From positions 62,001 to 126,000 of the forward strand of contig JAHLKC010000025.1 of NCBI GenBank assembly GCA_025449115.1: a stretch of 64,000 nt of DNA, in the 5' to 3' direction. This document shows positions 11,967 through 23,311 of this stretch, one piece after another (position 1 is the first letter of the stretch; the number at the start of each line of letters is the position of its first letter). The DNA comes from Chytridium lagenaria. Lineage: Eukaryota; Chytridiomycota; Chytridiomycetes; Chytridiales; Chytridiaceae. The notes beneath the pieces are model-generated. The model saw only the letters and a program-made list of their open reading frames with translations. It ran no database searches and was not told the origin of the DNA. The position numbers and the translations under genes were made by a program.

Positions 11967-13105
11967 CAGTGTGGGACATCAAAAGAATTATAAAAATTTC
12001 TATTAAGTAAAAAATAAAGTATTATAGTTGCTACTCCTCTACCAGTCAGGCGGCACACCGGCATTTCTCATCGTTAAACGATAGATTTCGTCGATAGCTT
12101 TCGAATAACGCTGAGTTTTTTGTCCTGGCATTTCTCCTTCTTAAGTTATAGGCCTTCAAAGATTTACTAATTGTAATTAGTGGGCCCGAAAAAATCTGCA
12201 CTCCCGCAATTATACCCAAAAATCGATATAGGTATCATTCGACAGGGATGGCCTCGGTGGTTCTCTCTATGACGTTCATGTTGATTGGTGTATTAGTGGA
12301 TAACGGCGAAAAAGTCGAAAGGAAAAGGTCTTGCAGCAAATTTGTTGGGTAATACAAAACTAACAAGTAAACAAATCCTTATTTTATTATTCCATCAAAA
12401 CCATGCATCGTCCCAAGAAGCAGCAGAAGAAGACGGTGAAAGCTACTGCGGAAAGGCAGCAAGGGAATACACGCATTGCATCAGAGCGTAACCCTCTGCT
12501 AGCATCCCAACAACGCATTGAGGCTCCATGTCCACCAAAACTCGAACTTTGACGCAGAGAAGTATCCTTTCTTTTTGTTATTGTATTATGTTGAGTTCTC
12601 AAAAACTACACAGCTTCCAAGAGTAACCTGTGCGCCGCTTCCTTCCGGGTGTTTCATCGCACGTTTGGCCGGCATTGGTTGAGACCAAACTATGAGAACC
12701 TCGGTCGAATCACAGATACTGGCGTATTAATGCCTCCCTCTTCAGCATGAGTCCGAATTGTCTTACGAAAAATTCAAATCCCCGAAATTATTGAAGTCCT
12801 CAAAAAACAATTTCTTTCTTTGATTACGAGGTCTCTTTTCAATGAAAACAAACAATAAATTACCATTTGAAAGCTCTTGCTGAGCGGTTTCGAACGGTAT
12901 AAAAAAAATATACCTCATTAATTAAGGGCCCGGTCCAAAAATCTGCACTTTTATTAATTAAAAAATATTAAGTGTAGATATGCCAATTCTCTATCGATAG
13001 GTATTAATAACTTAGGGTATGCGGAAACACTTTATTAGAGCGAAAACGCTCTCAAAAAAAGGGTCAAAAAATAAATTTTTATAATTCTTTTGATGTCCCA
13101 CACTG
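11967..13105. mobile_element. Tc1/mariner-like non-autonomous element, 1139 bp
   Basis: The ends begin CAGTGTGGGACATCAAAAGA and are inverted copies of each other: 11967-11999 and 13073-13105 match over 33 bp with no mismatch that I can see. TA dinucleotides flank both ends (11965-11966 and 13106-13107). TA plus CAGTG-type ends is the Tc1/mariner pattern. Inside, near-identical GGGCCC…AATCTGCACT blocks occur in direct orientation at about 12181 and 12927. The longest plus-strand frame (12403-12552, 49 residues, Lys/Gln-rich) is not a transposase. Confidence 0.75.
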
Positions 13106-13107
13106 TA

Positions 13108-13502
13108 ATTACATAATAAATAATTAATAATAATAATAAATAAATAAATAAAGAGAAAATATTTCACAAAATAAAAAAGACAGGCAACACGGCGTCTTGC
13201 CTGTATTATTATTATTTTATATGCGATTTATTATTCACTAATACTACTGCATTACCATTCCCCCTGATATACCTTCCCATCCATCACATTCATTCATCCA
13301 TCCATCAGCATCCATCAGCATCACATCCATCAGCATTCAACGACGACGACGACGACGGAGGAGCAGCTTGCTTGCTTGCCTGCTATAGAAAGGGAAAACT
13401 ACCTAGAAGGATTAGATAGAGTATAGAGAGAGAGAGAGAGAGAGGACTCGTCATAGACCTTGGGATAGCGCGTGTGTCTTTCAATAGACTAGAAGGACAA
13501 CC
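13108..13502. promoter_or_regulatory. Leader region upstream of the Rax1-like gene
   Basis: Contains AT-rich DNA next to the transposon, CATCCATCA repeats at about 13290-13330, a (GAC)n tract at about 13340, a (CTTG)n tract and an (AG)n run at 13425-13443. No TATA box can be assigned with confidence. Confidence 0.35.
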
Positions 13503-15715
13503 ATGAACAACCAACAACAGCAACAACATCAGCAGCAGCAGCAGCAGCAGCAGCCTTACGGTTATGGCTCAAATAACACCTCTATGCGTCAATACGGCAT
13601 GAACAATAACAATAACAACAACAACAACAACTCTTCCTCTTCTTCCTCCTCATCCTACGACGACTATCTCGACGACACTTACTACTCCAACAACTCAAAC
13701 TCCATCTCCAACAACAACAATAACAGTAACAACAACAACAGCAACAGGTACCAACCCGCCCCTCCCTCTGTCGTGCGTCAACCCCAACCCTACACCGCCT
13801 TCTCCTCCCCACCTCCAAGACCCGTCCACCAACTCTCACAACTCCCTTCACACCAACAATACTCTCCAACCTCCCCAACCTTCCCCCCGGCCTCTGCCTA
13901 CCCAGGCTCAAACCCTCAAACCTCCTCATCCTCCTCCCACTCCTCCTCAAACTCCCGCTACCCTTACAACCCTCAACACTCCCCAATGCCCCGCTCCGCC
14001 GCCACCACCACCTCCTCTGCAACCCTCCACCACATCACCGATCTCACCTCCATGCCCGCCTCCTCCCCATACGCTGAAGCCATCGCCATGCGCAACCTCC
14101 CCCAAAACAACACCTTTGACCTCCCCCCCATCTCTCCCACCTCCTACGCCCCCTCCACCGCAGCATCCGAGGACTCTCGTGCCGGTGGTCGTCCGCTTAC
14201 AGTCGTCAGAAATCTGTCGTGCAGCAGGAGAAGTTGAGGCAGCTTCGTTTACAGGCCTTGGAAAATCAGATTCATCGGAATAAATGGGTGCCAGAGGAAG
14301 GTGAGGAGGCGAGAGGAGGCATGGGAAGGGATTCGACAGCCGTAGAGGAGGCAAAGAGGGAGGAGATGGCAGCGTTGCCGCCCGTTGCGCCAAAGAAACC
14401 GTCTGATGTCACGTTGGATATGGTTTTGCAGGATAGATTGAAATGGCCTCTTGGGTACAGTTTTTTTGGTTTTTTTTTTCTTTCTTTCTTTTCTTTGGTT
14501 TGTTTGTGTAGTTGTTTGTTTATTTTTTGTTTGTTTTCTATGGTTTTGGCTTTTGGTCAAAGTATATTTTCTTTTGGTTTCTAACCTCTATCCTTTTCCA
14601 TATATATATATTATAGGTTTAGTGACTTTTTGTTCCATTTGGAAGAAAAGGGTGGGAAGGGAGCGACCAACTGTTTTGCCTTTTTCGTCGCCATTGATCA
14701 GTAAGTTTGAAACTCTTAATCTACACCATTCTTTCTTTTTAATTCTCTTTTGGTCACCTCTCTCTTACATACACCATAATCCTATCAAAACTAACCATCT
14801 CAACATTAAAAAAAAAAAAAACATAGATACCGCGATCTCTACGAAGAATACCGCCGTCACGAAAACCAACAACAATTCCTTCCCTCCAACGTCCGCTCCC
14901 CCAAACCCTCCCCCTCCCAACCCCCGCTCCACCAATTCAACCACGGCCGCAACCCCCCCTCCCGCTCCCGTCCCCTCTCCCCAACCGACTCTCTCCCCCT
15001 CTCCACGCCATCCCCAAACCTCAACGACACCGAAACCCCCCTCCTCTCTCGAGGCGAACTCATGGACGAATTCTCCAACCTCTGCGTTCAATTCCTCTTT
15101 AAAGATTCTGACCAAACCATCCAAATCACGGAAAGCGAGCGTCACCATTTCCTCACCAAAGCCGCTGACTTTATCCGCGTCACCGCCGTTAAATCCCCTA
15201 GCGCTCTCACAAGGGAACCCCCTCATCCATGTATTTTCGATTCCGTCGTTGCCGACCTCCGTTCCAACTCTCTCCAAACCAACCTCACCGTCTTCCTCAA
15301 CACTGCCTTTGAAGTCAACGCCTCTCACCAACGTGCGCGCAATTTCCTCCGGTTTGGATGGTTCGCCTTGATTCTTTCCCTTGTGATTGCGCTTCTCCTT
15401 ATTGTTGTGTTTCAAAACGCCTCACCTTATGCGAGGCTTCCGCTGTTTATGCCCGTGTCATGGTCTGTGGCGTGTTTTTGGCAACATCGGTTTAGGTTTT
15501 GTGGGGAGAATGCGTTTAAGAATTTGGCGGATTTTGTGGTCAGTGATGGACGTGGGGGACGGAAGGTGGTGACGAGACCTGTGGTGGAACCTTGTGTGAG
15601 GAATGCGATGAGTCGGAAGTTGGGGTGGATGGTGGCGGTGTCGACGGCTTTTGGGATGGTGGTGAGTGTGGGGTTGTTTTTTGTGCCAAAGTTGGGGTTT
15701 ACGGTTGTGCCGTGA
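13503..15715 (+). CDS. Rax1-like RGS-domain membrane protein
   Basis: Resembles fungal Rax1, an RGS-domain protein with C-terminal membrane segments that marks sites of polarised growth in yeast. Exons: 13503-14454, 14617-14700 and 14827-15715, with phase-matched GT-AG junctions. The first ~230 residues are low complexity (poly-Gln, Asn, Ser, Pro) and likely disordered. The RGS-like region starts at TLDMVLQDRLKWPLG and runs through FSDFLFHLEE and FFVAIDQYRDLYEEY, with a Pro/Ser insert before ELMDEFSNLCVQFL. Three hydrophobic segments follow (around WFALILSLVIALLLIVV, PLFMPVSWSVACF and WMVAVSTAFGMVVSVGLFF). About 641 residues. One base seems to be missing near 14196-14200, where the frame moves from …RAGG to AYSRQKSVVQQEK. 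The RGS match is by pattern; the Rax1 name rests mainly on the RGS-plus-membrane layout. Confidence 0.7.
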
Positions 15716-16666
15716 GGGGGGGGGGGAAGGCGCGTGGGGGTGGATGACGGCTTTTGGGGATGTGAGTGTGGGGGGTTGGTTTTTTTTTGGGGGGCCTGGT
15801 AGGGTTTGCGGTTGTGTCGTGAAGAGAAGAAAATAGATGGGTGGGCGATGTTGGGTGAAAACCTTAGGCAGGAGGGGTATGATTTATATTCTTTCTTTTA
15901 ATTTTGATGTGTTTTCTTTTTCGCCTCCTCTTTATCTTTTCTTTTTTTTTTTGGGAGAAGGTTTTTAGATAATGTCGTTTTTCTTTTGGGGATAATGTTT
16001 TTGATTGCCTATTGTTTTTTTTTCTCTGGATAATGTCTTTTTTTTTGGGTACCGTCTTGATCCTCTTTTTTCTTTCAAATCATGTTTTGCCATTCTTTCC
16101 TTGTTGTTTTTTTTTTTTTCTTTTTTTTTTTTTCGGAGGATGCCCCTCTTTTTCGTTTTCTTTTGTGTGCCGGAACCATTTTTACACATTTCCCGCAAGG
16201 ATGGATTGCGCTCCCCCTTTTTTTTTTGTTACGTCGTTTTATTTGTGTTTTTTTTAAACACCAAGTTGTTTTGTCTTTTCCCCATCATTTTGCGAGACCG
16301 TTGCTCCTTTTTTTTTTTCTTTTTCGGTTGTTGTGCTTTTCCCGGTTTCCGGTTTCCCCCCCATTCCCAATGTTTTTTCGTTGCTGTTTTTCAAGTCTGT
16401 TTAGAACGTTGTTTTTTTTTTCTGCTCGTTTTTTCTCGGTTTTAACCCTTTTGTTTCTTTTTTTTTTTGCTGGTGTTTTTTTTGCGGTTCGTTGTCACCC
16501 TCATATTGCCTTTTTTGGGGGGGTGTGTTCTTTGGGTTCCGATTTGGCTTATATTTTGGGTAAAGTTTGGAGTGTTTTGAGAATGGAGTGTTTTGAGAAT
16601 AAAGGAGTATAGAAAGATGTGGAGGTGCTTTTGTGGGTGAGGTGAGGATAATACAGAAAGATGTGT
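15716..16666. other. Intergenic, T-rich low complexity
   Basis: Almost entirely T runs broken by short GC-richer words after the Rax1-like stop. Open frames here translate to Phe/Leu/Cys strings and are composition artefacts. No gene or RNA is supported. Confidence 0.7.
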
Positions 16667-17400
16667 TTGTGGTTGTGGAGGGTTTTTTGGTGTAAAGAGT
16701 TTTTATAAGAATGGACGTTGTTGTTGGGTTGGTTGGTGGTTGGTTGGTGGTTGGTTGGTGAGGAATAATAAGAATGATGAGAATGTAGACGTGTATGTTT
16801 TATGGTAACGCGTTCATGGGGTTCATGGGGGTTGTTATACCATGACATGATTATGGAAGACGTGATGTTGAACCCTTCGTCATCTTTATTATTTGGGGGG
16901 AACGGGGGGAGTGCACGAAAAGGTTGTGAAGGGTTTTTTGGTGCAAAGAGTTATATATTGTTGTTGGGGTTATCGTGGTTGGTTGGTGGATGTTGGTGAG
17001 GAATAAAAAGAAATGATGAGAATGTTATCGTGTATGTTTTATGGTAACGCGTTCATGGGTTCATAGGGGTTGTTATACCATGACATGATTATGGAGGACG
17101 TGATGTTTAAAACCTTTGTCATCTTTATTTTTTGGGGGAATGGGGGAATGCACGAAAAGGTTGTGAAGGGTTTTTGGTGCAAAGAGTTATATATTGTTGT
17201 TGGGGTTATCGTGGTTGGTTGGTGGATGTTGGTGAGGAATAAAAAGAATGATGAGAATGTAGACGTGTATGTTTTATGTAAGCGTTCATGGGGTTCATGG
17301 GGGTTGTTATACCATGAAATGATTATGGAAGACGTGATGTTGAACCCTTTGTCATCTTTATTATTTGGGGGAATGGGGGTGCACGAAAAAGTTTAAAAAG
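16667..17400. repeat. Tandem repeat, ~234-238 bp unit, about three copies
   Basis: The word CATGACATGATTATGGA starts at 16841 and 17079, with a variant at 17313, giving periods of 238 and 234 bp. Other markers repeat in step: GGTGAGGAATAA, GATGAGAATGT, GTGTATGTTTTATG, GCGTTCATGGG and GTGCACGAAAAG. Copies differ mainly by small indels in G and A runs. Open frames across the array are not shared cleanly between copies, so coding is unlikely. 17401-17946 holds nothing that I can assign. Confidence 0.85.
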
Positions 17401-17922
17401 GAAGGGACCGTCATTCCCATGAGGTCTAGACGTTTTGGGCGCGTCCATCACACAGCATACATCTTCCAACCGCCTGCCAACCTTTTGATGAGGAAGCATG
17501 TTTTTTGGGGGGGGGCACCATTTGTCGCGCCATTTTCGTGGAATTGTATGGTTATTGCGGATCACACCATTCCTTTTCAACGCGGCCCGCCTTCCTGGCA
17601 AACCCTCTTGCTTTGAAAGACAGCGCTAAAGTGGGAATGTTAAAAATGAACGGATAATATTTTATTTCCCTAAAAAAAATGTAGGTCAACATTTTTTTTT
17701 GGTTTCGTTTAGTATTGCGTGGGTTTTGTTTTTTTTCTTTGTCACCCCTTGAATCTCGTTTCCCACATTACTTCGTGTTTGCTGGGTATGATTGATGGCT
17801 ATGGCAGCATGCAAAAAGGAAGTGAGACAGTACAAAAAGTGAACCCCAAAGAATGCAGAACAGACAAAGTGTGGTAGACTTTGTGAATTGCTTTGACAAT
17901 GGAATCAGTGAAGTCTTGAATG

Positions 17923-17930
17923 GAAAAAAG
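17923..17930 (-). terminator. Pol III terminator of the tRNA-Lys gene
   Basis: Six A residues on the plus strand (17924-17929) give a T6 run about 17 nt beyond the tRNA 3' end on the minus strand, the normal Pol III stop signal. Confidence 0.75.
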
Positions 17931-17946
17931 ATAAAACCACAGAGTA

Positions 17947-18042
17947 CGCCTCGACAGGGGATCGAACCCTGGACATCGAGCTTACTAGGCCTCAATAGAG
18001 TCTGTAAAAGGCTCGCGCTCTACCGAACTGAGCTATCGAGGC
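17947..18042 (-). tRNA. tRNA-Lys(UUU) with a 22-nt intron
   Basis: On the minus strand the gene starts GCCTCGA and ends TCGAGGC plus discriminator G, forming a perfect 7-bp acceptor stem. The D-arm/A box is TAGCTCAGTTCGGTAGAGC and the T-arm/B box is GGTTCGATCCC. The anticodon stem is CGAGC/GCTCG. The loop reads C-T-TTT-A, then a 22-nt intron after position 37, then A. Anticodon TTT decodes AAA/AAG Lys. The intron in the canonical place and the adjacent T6 terminator support a functional gene. Confidence 0.93.
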
Positions 18043-18190
18043 GGAAGGTGATACGAACGATTTTTGAAGATTGAATATATTCAATTAAAACTTCTTGAAG
18101 TTTGGGAAGGTGTGTGCAGGGAGGGTTTGGGTGTACTGTAAAAAGAATTAACGCGCTTGAAATGTGATAAACGCTATCAACTGTAAATGA

Positions 18191-18314
18191 ATGTACAGTC
18201 GGAGAGTTGTTTCGGGGAAAACATCAACCCCCCCTCCCCAATGCAGGGAGGCATGTACAGTCGGAGAGTTGTTTCGGGGAAAACATCAACCCCCCCACCC
18301 CAATGCAGGGAGGC
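18191..18314. repeat. Tandem duplication of 62 bp
   Basis: 18191-18252 is repeated at 18253-18314 with about one difference (inside a C run). The unit begins ATGTACAGTCGGAGAGTTG and ends GCAGGGAGGC. It lies 75 bp upstream of the F-box gene start and could carry its promoter. The rest of 18043-18389 shows nothing else. Confidence 0.9.
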
Positions 18315-18389
18315 ATGGTGGTATTTAAAACGAAAATATCAAAAAAAACAAACTTGACAATCCCCATCAAAACAAGAAAAACACGTCCC

Positions 18390-20807
18390 ATGTCTTCCCC
18401 ACCCCCCGCATCCCTCCACACCCTCCCCCCCGAACTCCTCCCCAAGATCCTCTCCAACCTCCCACCCTCCACAACTCCCACCTCCTCCAAACCTCGAAAC
18501 ATTTTTTTCGCACGCACTGTATCGAGCGTATGGGCTCGACCGAGGATTGGGGCGCTTGTAGGGGGAAGTGCTTGGACGGGGTTTTTGGATGCGGTGGTGA
18601 GGGATCGGGTGTATAGGGAGTGTGTGAAGGAGGTGGAGGATGTTTGGTTGGTGGTTGGAGGGGAGGATGAGTGTGATGGGGGGGAGTGAGGAAGAGGAGG
18701 GGGGGATGGTGGAGCTGAGGATGTGGAGAGGGTTGAGGGGGGATGGAAAATGAATGCGGAGGATATGAAGGATATTGATGGTGGAGGGAATGCTGGGGAG
18801 ATTGAGGGGATTTCGGAAAGGAATGTTGGGGAAATGAACGAGATCAAAGGAATTTCTTTAGTCATTGAGGATCTGAAGGAGATTGATGTTAAAGAGCTCA
18901 AAGAGATTGATGGGATTGCTGAAAAGGTTGCTGACCATATGAAAGAGAGGGAAGCATTAGAATCAACTGAGCACGAACCGATATCTGACGTCAAGGACGT
19001 GAAAGAGATGAATCCCCACCAAGAAGCCCTCCCAGACCAAGGTGAAGACGATCAAGGGGCTAAAACCGAAGCAAAGGGGATTCATCACCATTATCTTGAT
19101 CGTCAAGACTCGAAACTCCCGGATGAGGAGGAAGTACTGATTAGGGGGCTTGCGGAACGGTATGGGGAGTTGAGGGATCCGAGGGCGTTTGTGGGTGGAG
19201 AAGTCAAAGTGGGAGGGGGGATGCGGAGAAACTGGAGGGACGGTCGTAGAGGACGGGGAGCGTGGAGAGACTAGAGTAGTTGGTGATATGCAGGAAGTTA
19301 TGGGTGCTGAGAAAAATAAGGAGAAGGTGATCGCCGATGGGGAGTGTGGAGAGACGGGAGAAGTTGTAGAAGAAGAATGCGGATGAGAAGGAAGAGACGG
19401 TAGGTGGGGAAGGAGAGGGGGGAGTGGTTCAACGAGCGGATGGAAAAAGAGGAAGAAATCATTGAAGAAAACAAAAAGGAGGAAAAAGAGTGTGAAGAAT
19501 TGCAGGACAGGCCAGGGCTGGAACTAAATGAAGCAGTGCGTCAAGAAGTCATTCATCCAGAACCTATCCCACTCCACCCCCTCCGGCCATTAACCAAAAA
19601 GAAATACAACCGTGACCACCATGTCCTCCCCAACACCCTCCCTTACCTCCTCGAACACCCAAAAAACTCTCTTCACTACGGTCTCGTCCTTCTTTTAACT
19701 CATTGCCCCTACCTCACCCATCTCCGTCTCCACCTCCCCATCCCGTCACTCGTCACCCTCCCCCCACTCCCAGCCTCCCTCCGCTCCCTCGACATCTACC
19801 AAAAGGTCTCCTCAACCTCCTTCACCCATTTATTCGCAACGCCAATGTCGTTGACGCGTCTGGTGTTACGGAAATGCGAGGTTCGCGATGAGGATATTGA
19901 AAAGATGAAGCGGAATGTTGGGGATTTGAAGGTGTTGTGGTTGCCTGCAAGTAAGGTTGTTACGACGAGACGGGTATGGGCGGCCCCACCCTCCCCAACG
20001 CATAGGTCGATTGCGGGGTGGGTATGGGATTTGAGGGGGACGTTGACAAAGTTGGATGTATCATGTGTAGGCGGGAGGATGAGAGTGCAGGCAAGAGAAT
20101 GCTTGAGGTGATAAGCGAGTGTAAAGAGTTGCGTCATGTGGTGATTGCGTTGTGTATGAAGGGAGGGGTTGATTTAAAGGGGATTGGGAGGAGCATTGAA
20201 AAGTGTTGGAGGACTTTGAGGGTGTTGGTTGTGAGACCTTTAATGGGAGGGAAGGCGATGGGGGATTCGACGGTGGATGAGGAGGATGTGGTGAGGGTTT
20301 TAGCGGGTATGGTGGAGACTGCTGCTTGTTTTAAGGAGGGGAGGGAGGTTGAAAGGAGGGAGGATGGGGAGGTGTGGGAGTGGAGAGGGGTGAAGGGGGA
20401 TGATCCTGTTGAACATGGGGAAGAGAGGATGAGAGTTGCGATGGGTGGGAAGGGGTGGGGGAATTGCAGAGAAAGATGAAGGGTATAAGGGAGGAAGAAA
20501 GGAGGAAAGTGAAGGCGGGATTTTGGGGGGTGACGCGAAAGGAGGAGAACGAGGAGGAAGGAGGTGAAGAGGATAAGGGTCATGAAATAGTGAAGGTGAG
20601 TCATGGGGATGGAGTAGCAGAAATGAAGGAGGAGGAAGGGTTTAGAATGACGAGCGTTGTGCTTGAGGGACTTGATTTCGTGGGTGGTGGAAGGGGTTTG
20701 AGGTTTTATTTTGGGGTGATGGGAGACCCTTGGCGGGTGGAGACGATGATTGAGAGGTTTAGACAGTTGTATAAGGGAGTTGATCTGTGTGTGAGGAATG
20801 CGCGTTG
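18390..20807 (+). CDS. F-box protein with LRR-like C-terminal part, frame broken several times
   Basis: The N-terminus (ATG 18390) reads LHTLPPELLPKILSNLPP, an F-box core that would bind Skp1 in an SCF ubiquitin ligase. A long acidic Glu/Lys/Asp-rich middle (18700-19560) follows, then leucine-rich stretches from about 19640 (LLLTHCPYLTHLRLHLP, SLRSLDIYQ, SLTRLVLRKCEVRDEDI, LKVLWLP) that look like substrate-binding LRRs. The last part (20540-20807) is again acidic and then ends FRQLYKGVDLCVRNAR. The coding signal jumps frame at about 18680-18712 (two G7 runs), 19212 (G6 run), 19385-19420, 20065 and 20450 (G5 run). This is either a decaying paralogue or, more likely given the rest of the window, several one-base sequence errors. 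F-box subfamily unknown. Confidence 0.6.
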
Positions 20808-21258
20808 ATGGAATGACGCGTAGAGTGTGATGCTGTGGGTGTGATGGTGTCTATCAACGTAACTCCCTTTGACGTCAGAATACTCGGACCGGGATGGGGT
20901 TGGGGGGGGGGGGTGCTGTAAAACAAACAAACAAAATTTGTTTTTGTTTTGATGAGCCAATGAGAAGAGGGAGAGTTTAAGGGGGTCTTTGAATAATTAC
21001 AGCATCAATTAAGAGAGGCTTTTTTACAGGTTTTTATTATTATATTGAATATAAATAAATAAAAGGGGTGTTTTGGTTTGGGAAGACTGTTTATCACTGC
21101 TACATTTTATTTGTTAAAAGTAAATAAAGCAGACGGTCTCCTGCGAGTCGATACACACTCACACTCACACTCACTCCACTCACTCACTCACCCCTTCAAT
21201 CAAAACCCTTCATTTACTACTATATACGTACTGAGATACTCACAAACAAAACAGAGAG
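20808..21258. other. Intergenic, no gene seen
   Basis: Contains a G11-type run near 20905, AT-rich DNA and a (CACT)n tract at about 21152-21192 upstream of the lipase start. Confidence 0.6.
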
Positions 21259-23311
21259 ATGTCCCCACCTCCTCCTTCAGGATCATCATCATCATCATCA
21301 ACGACCTCAAGGTCTCACCTCCCTGCAACTGTCCGTTCAAGGCGATCGTCGTCAACCATGCAGCAGCATGCGAAACCCACCTCTCCTGCCATCATCTCTA
21401 CACCCTGGCCATGCCCCCCAACCGCCATCCTCTCGCTCACACAAATTTTCGCCCACTTCGCCTCTACCTCCATCATGACATTGCTGGTGCTCTTCTCCTT
21501 CTTTGAAGATTTCAAGAAATGGTTGAAAGGCGCTCCCGCTCCATCTCCCGTCACCACCTCCTCCATTAAACCAATGAAAAGTCAAGGGTAACGGCTATCA
21601 AGAAGACTTCTCTAAGGGTCAGAAAGTCGGGCTCAGAGGAAGAGGAAGAGGATGGGTCTTCGACCGCTATTGATTCCTCGGATGATCGAGAGGACTCGGA
21701 TAATGGGGTGGAGAGTGTAGGAAAGAAAACGGGTAGTGCGTCAATGCTCTCAGCTTTCATCCCGAAATCGTTGAGGACGAGGAGAGTGAGTGAGCCGTCC
21801 CAGGACGAGGCATTGTTTTTCGCTACAAGGAGGACCACCATGGACGTGTGAGTAGCTCTTGTTTTTTTTCATACCATCAATCTGCAACACTGAATGAGAC
21901 ATATTTGTTCTTTACGGTCCCGAAACTGACGATTTCTTCCTCCCTTACCTCCTACAACGATGACGTCAAAACAACAAACAGTCGAGACTACTGCGCTCAT
22001 GCCGGTTACTGCTGCGACACCTTTGAGACCATCACGAAGATGGCTTCATCCTCTTCATCCACAGAGTCGCTTCGCACGATCGCAAGCCTGCACGTGAGCT
22101 CTAAATGAAATGTCAACCTACCTTTTTTCTAACCTTGTTTAAAACAGGTAAAGGACCTATCATTCTCATGCACGGTCTTTTCCAGAGCAGCGGTGTTTGG
22201 GTCACGAATGGAATGCACTCTCTCGCGTTTTACCTTGTTGACCAAGGATTCGATGTTTGGATGGGCAACGTGAGTTTACCTGTGATATATACACACCTGC
22301 TTCTTTTTTATCTAACACCTTTTCTATCATACAAACAGAACCGTACCTGCATTGAACAACACGTCAACCTCAAACCCAGCGACACGGAATTCTGGAACTG
22401 GTCTCTCGACGAACTCGCTCGCTATGATTTCCCCGCAACCCTGGACCTTGTACGTCGTGAAACGGCTACGACAAGGTCGTCTTTGTGGGTCATTCTCAAG
22501 GAAACGCTCAAGCCTTCCCTCTCCATGATGCAGAACCCCGCCGTGTCGGCCAAGATCTCGCTGTTTGTCGCGTTGGCTCCTGCGGTTTACATTGGATCGT
22601 TGCTAGAGACTTTCCCTGTGTGTCTATTGATGGATTGTCCGGCGGATCTGTTTAGAGTGTTGTTTGGAGTGAAAGCCTTTTTGCCGATTATGACGTTTGT
22701 GCAGGTTGGTATCATGGACATCTATTATTGGGTTTTCTTGCTATGATCTAACTTTCAACAACTATTTTTTTTAGAAATTCTTCCCTCCCTACTTGTTTGC
22801 CACTCTTGCCTACCATATGTTCCACTACCTCTTTGGATGGTAAGTCATAGTCTTTTCTTCACTTATGTGTTTGGCACCAAGTTTTTATCTTTCACCCTAA
22901 TTTTAACCTCTATCCGTTTCCAGGACCGACACCAACTGGGACCCCCGCAACAAATCCAGCTACTTCCAATTCACCCCTCGTCCCCAATCCTCAAAAGCCA
23001 TCCACCACTGTCCCAAATGGGTTCCTCTGGAGTCATCAAACCTTTGAACCCATCCCGTCTTCCACTCCACGCACAAAGAACGGTCATTACGACGTCTCAG
23101 CCATTCAATGCCCCTTAGCGCTTTATTACGGATCAAAGGATACCATCATTGATGCACCGAAATTACATAAGGCTTGTGAAGAGGGTGGTTGGAGCTTGTG
23201 GCTGCCGAGATTGTTGAGGGGTATGAACATATGGATTGTTTGTGGAGCATGGATGCTAAGGAGAGAGTGTGGAAGAGCATGGTCAAGATTTTGGACAAGT
23301 ATGCGGTTTGA
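21259..23311 (+). CDS. Membrane-anchored AB-hydrolase lipase (steryl-ester/acid lipase type)
   Basis: Expected to hydrolyse steryl esters or triacylglycerols, like the yeast Tgl1/Yeh family. The N-terminal region is Ser/Pro-rich with one hydrophobic segment (STSIMTLLVLFSFF) and an acidic Ser-rich stretch. Lipase landmarks follow in order: ETITK-DGFILFIHRV, PIILMHGLFQSSGVW (oxyanion loop), GFDVWMGN and WNWSLDELARYDFPA. The nucleophile elbow VGHSQGN has its Ser codon at 22494-22496. The catalytic Asp lies in YYGSKDTIID and the His in GYEHMD; the stop is at 23309-23311. Introns interrupt at about 21849, 22100, 22269, 22704 and 22842. The frame slips near 22039 (one base short in ACGAAGAT), around the elbow (22463 and about 22520), and near 23030 and 23190. 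All triad residues can be found, so the ancestral gene was complete. Confidence 0.8.

Noticed and set aside
15965..16612. Phe/Leu-rich plus-strand frames suggesting membrane proteins
   Set aside because: Pure T-run composition; no Met context, splice signals or conserved pattern.
16667..17400. CRISPR-like or coding reading of the tandem array
   Set aside because: Units of ~236 bp are adjacent without unique spacers, the host is eukaryotic, and frames differ between copies.
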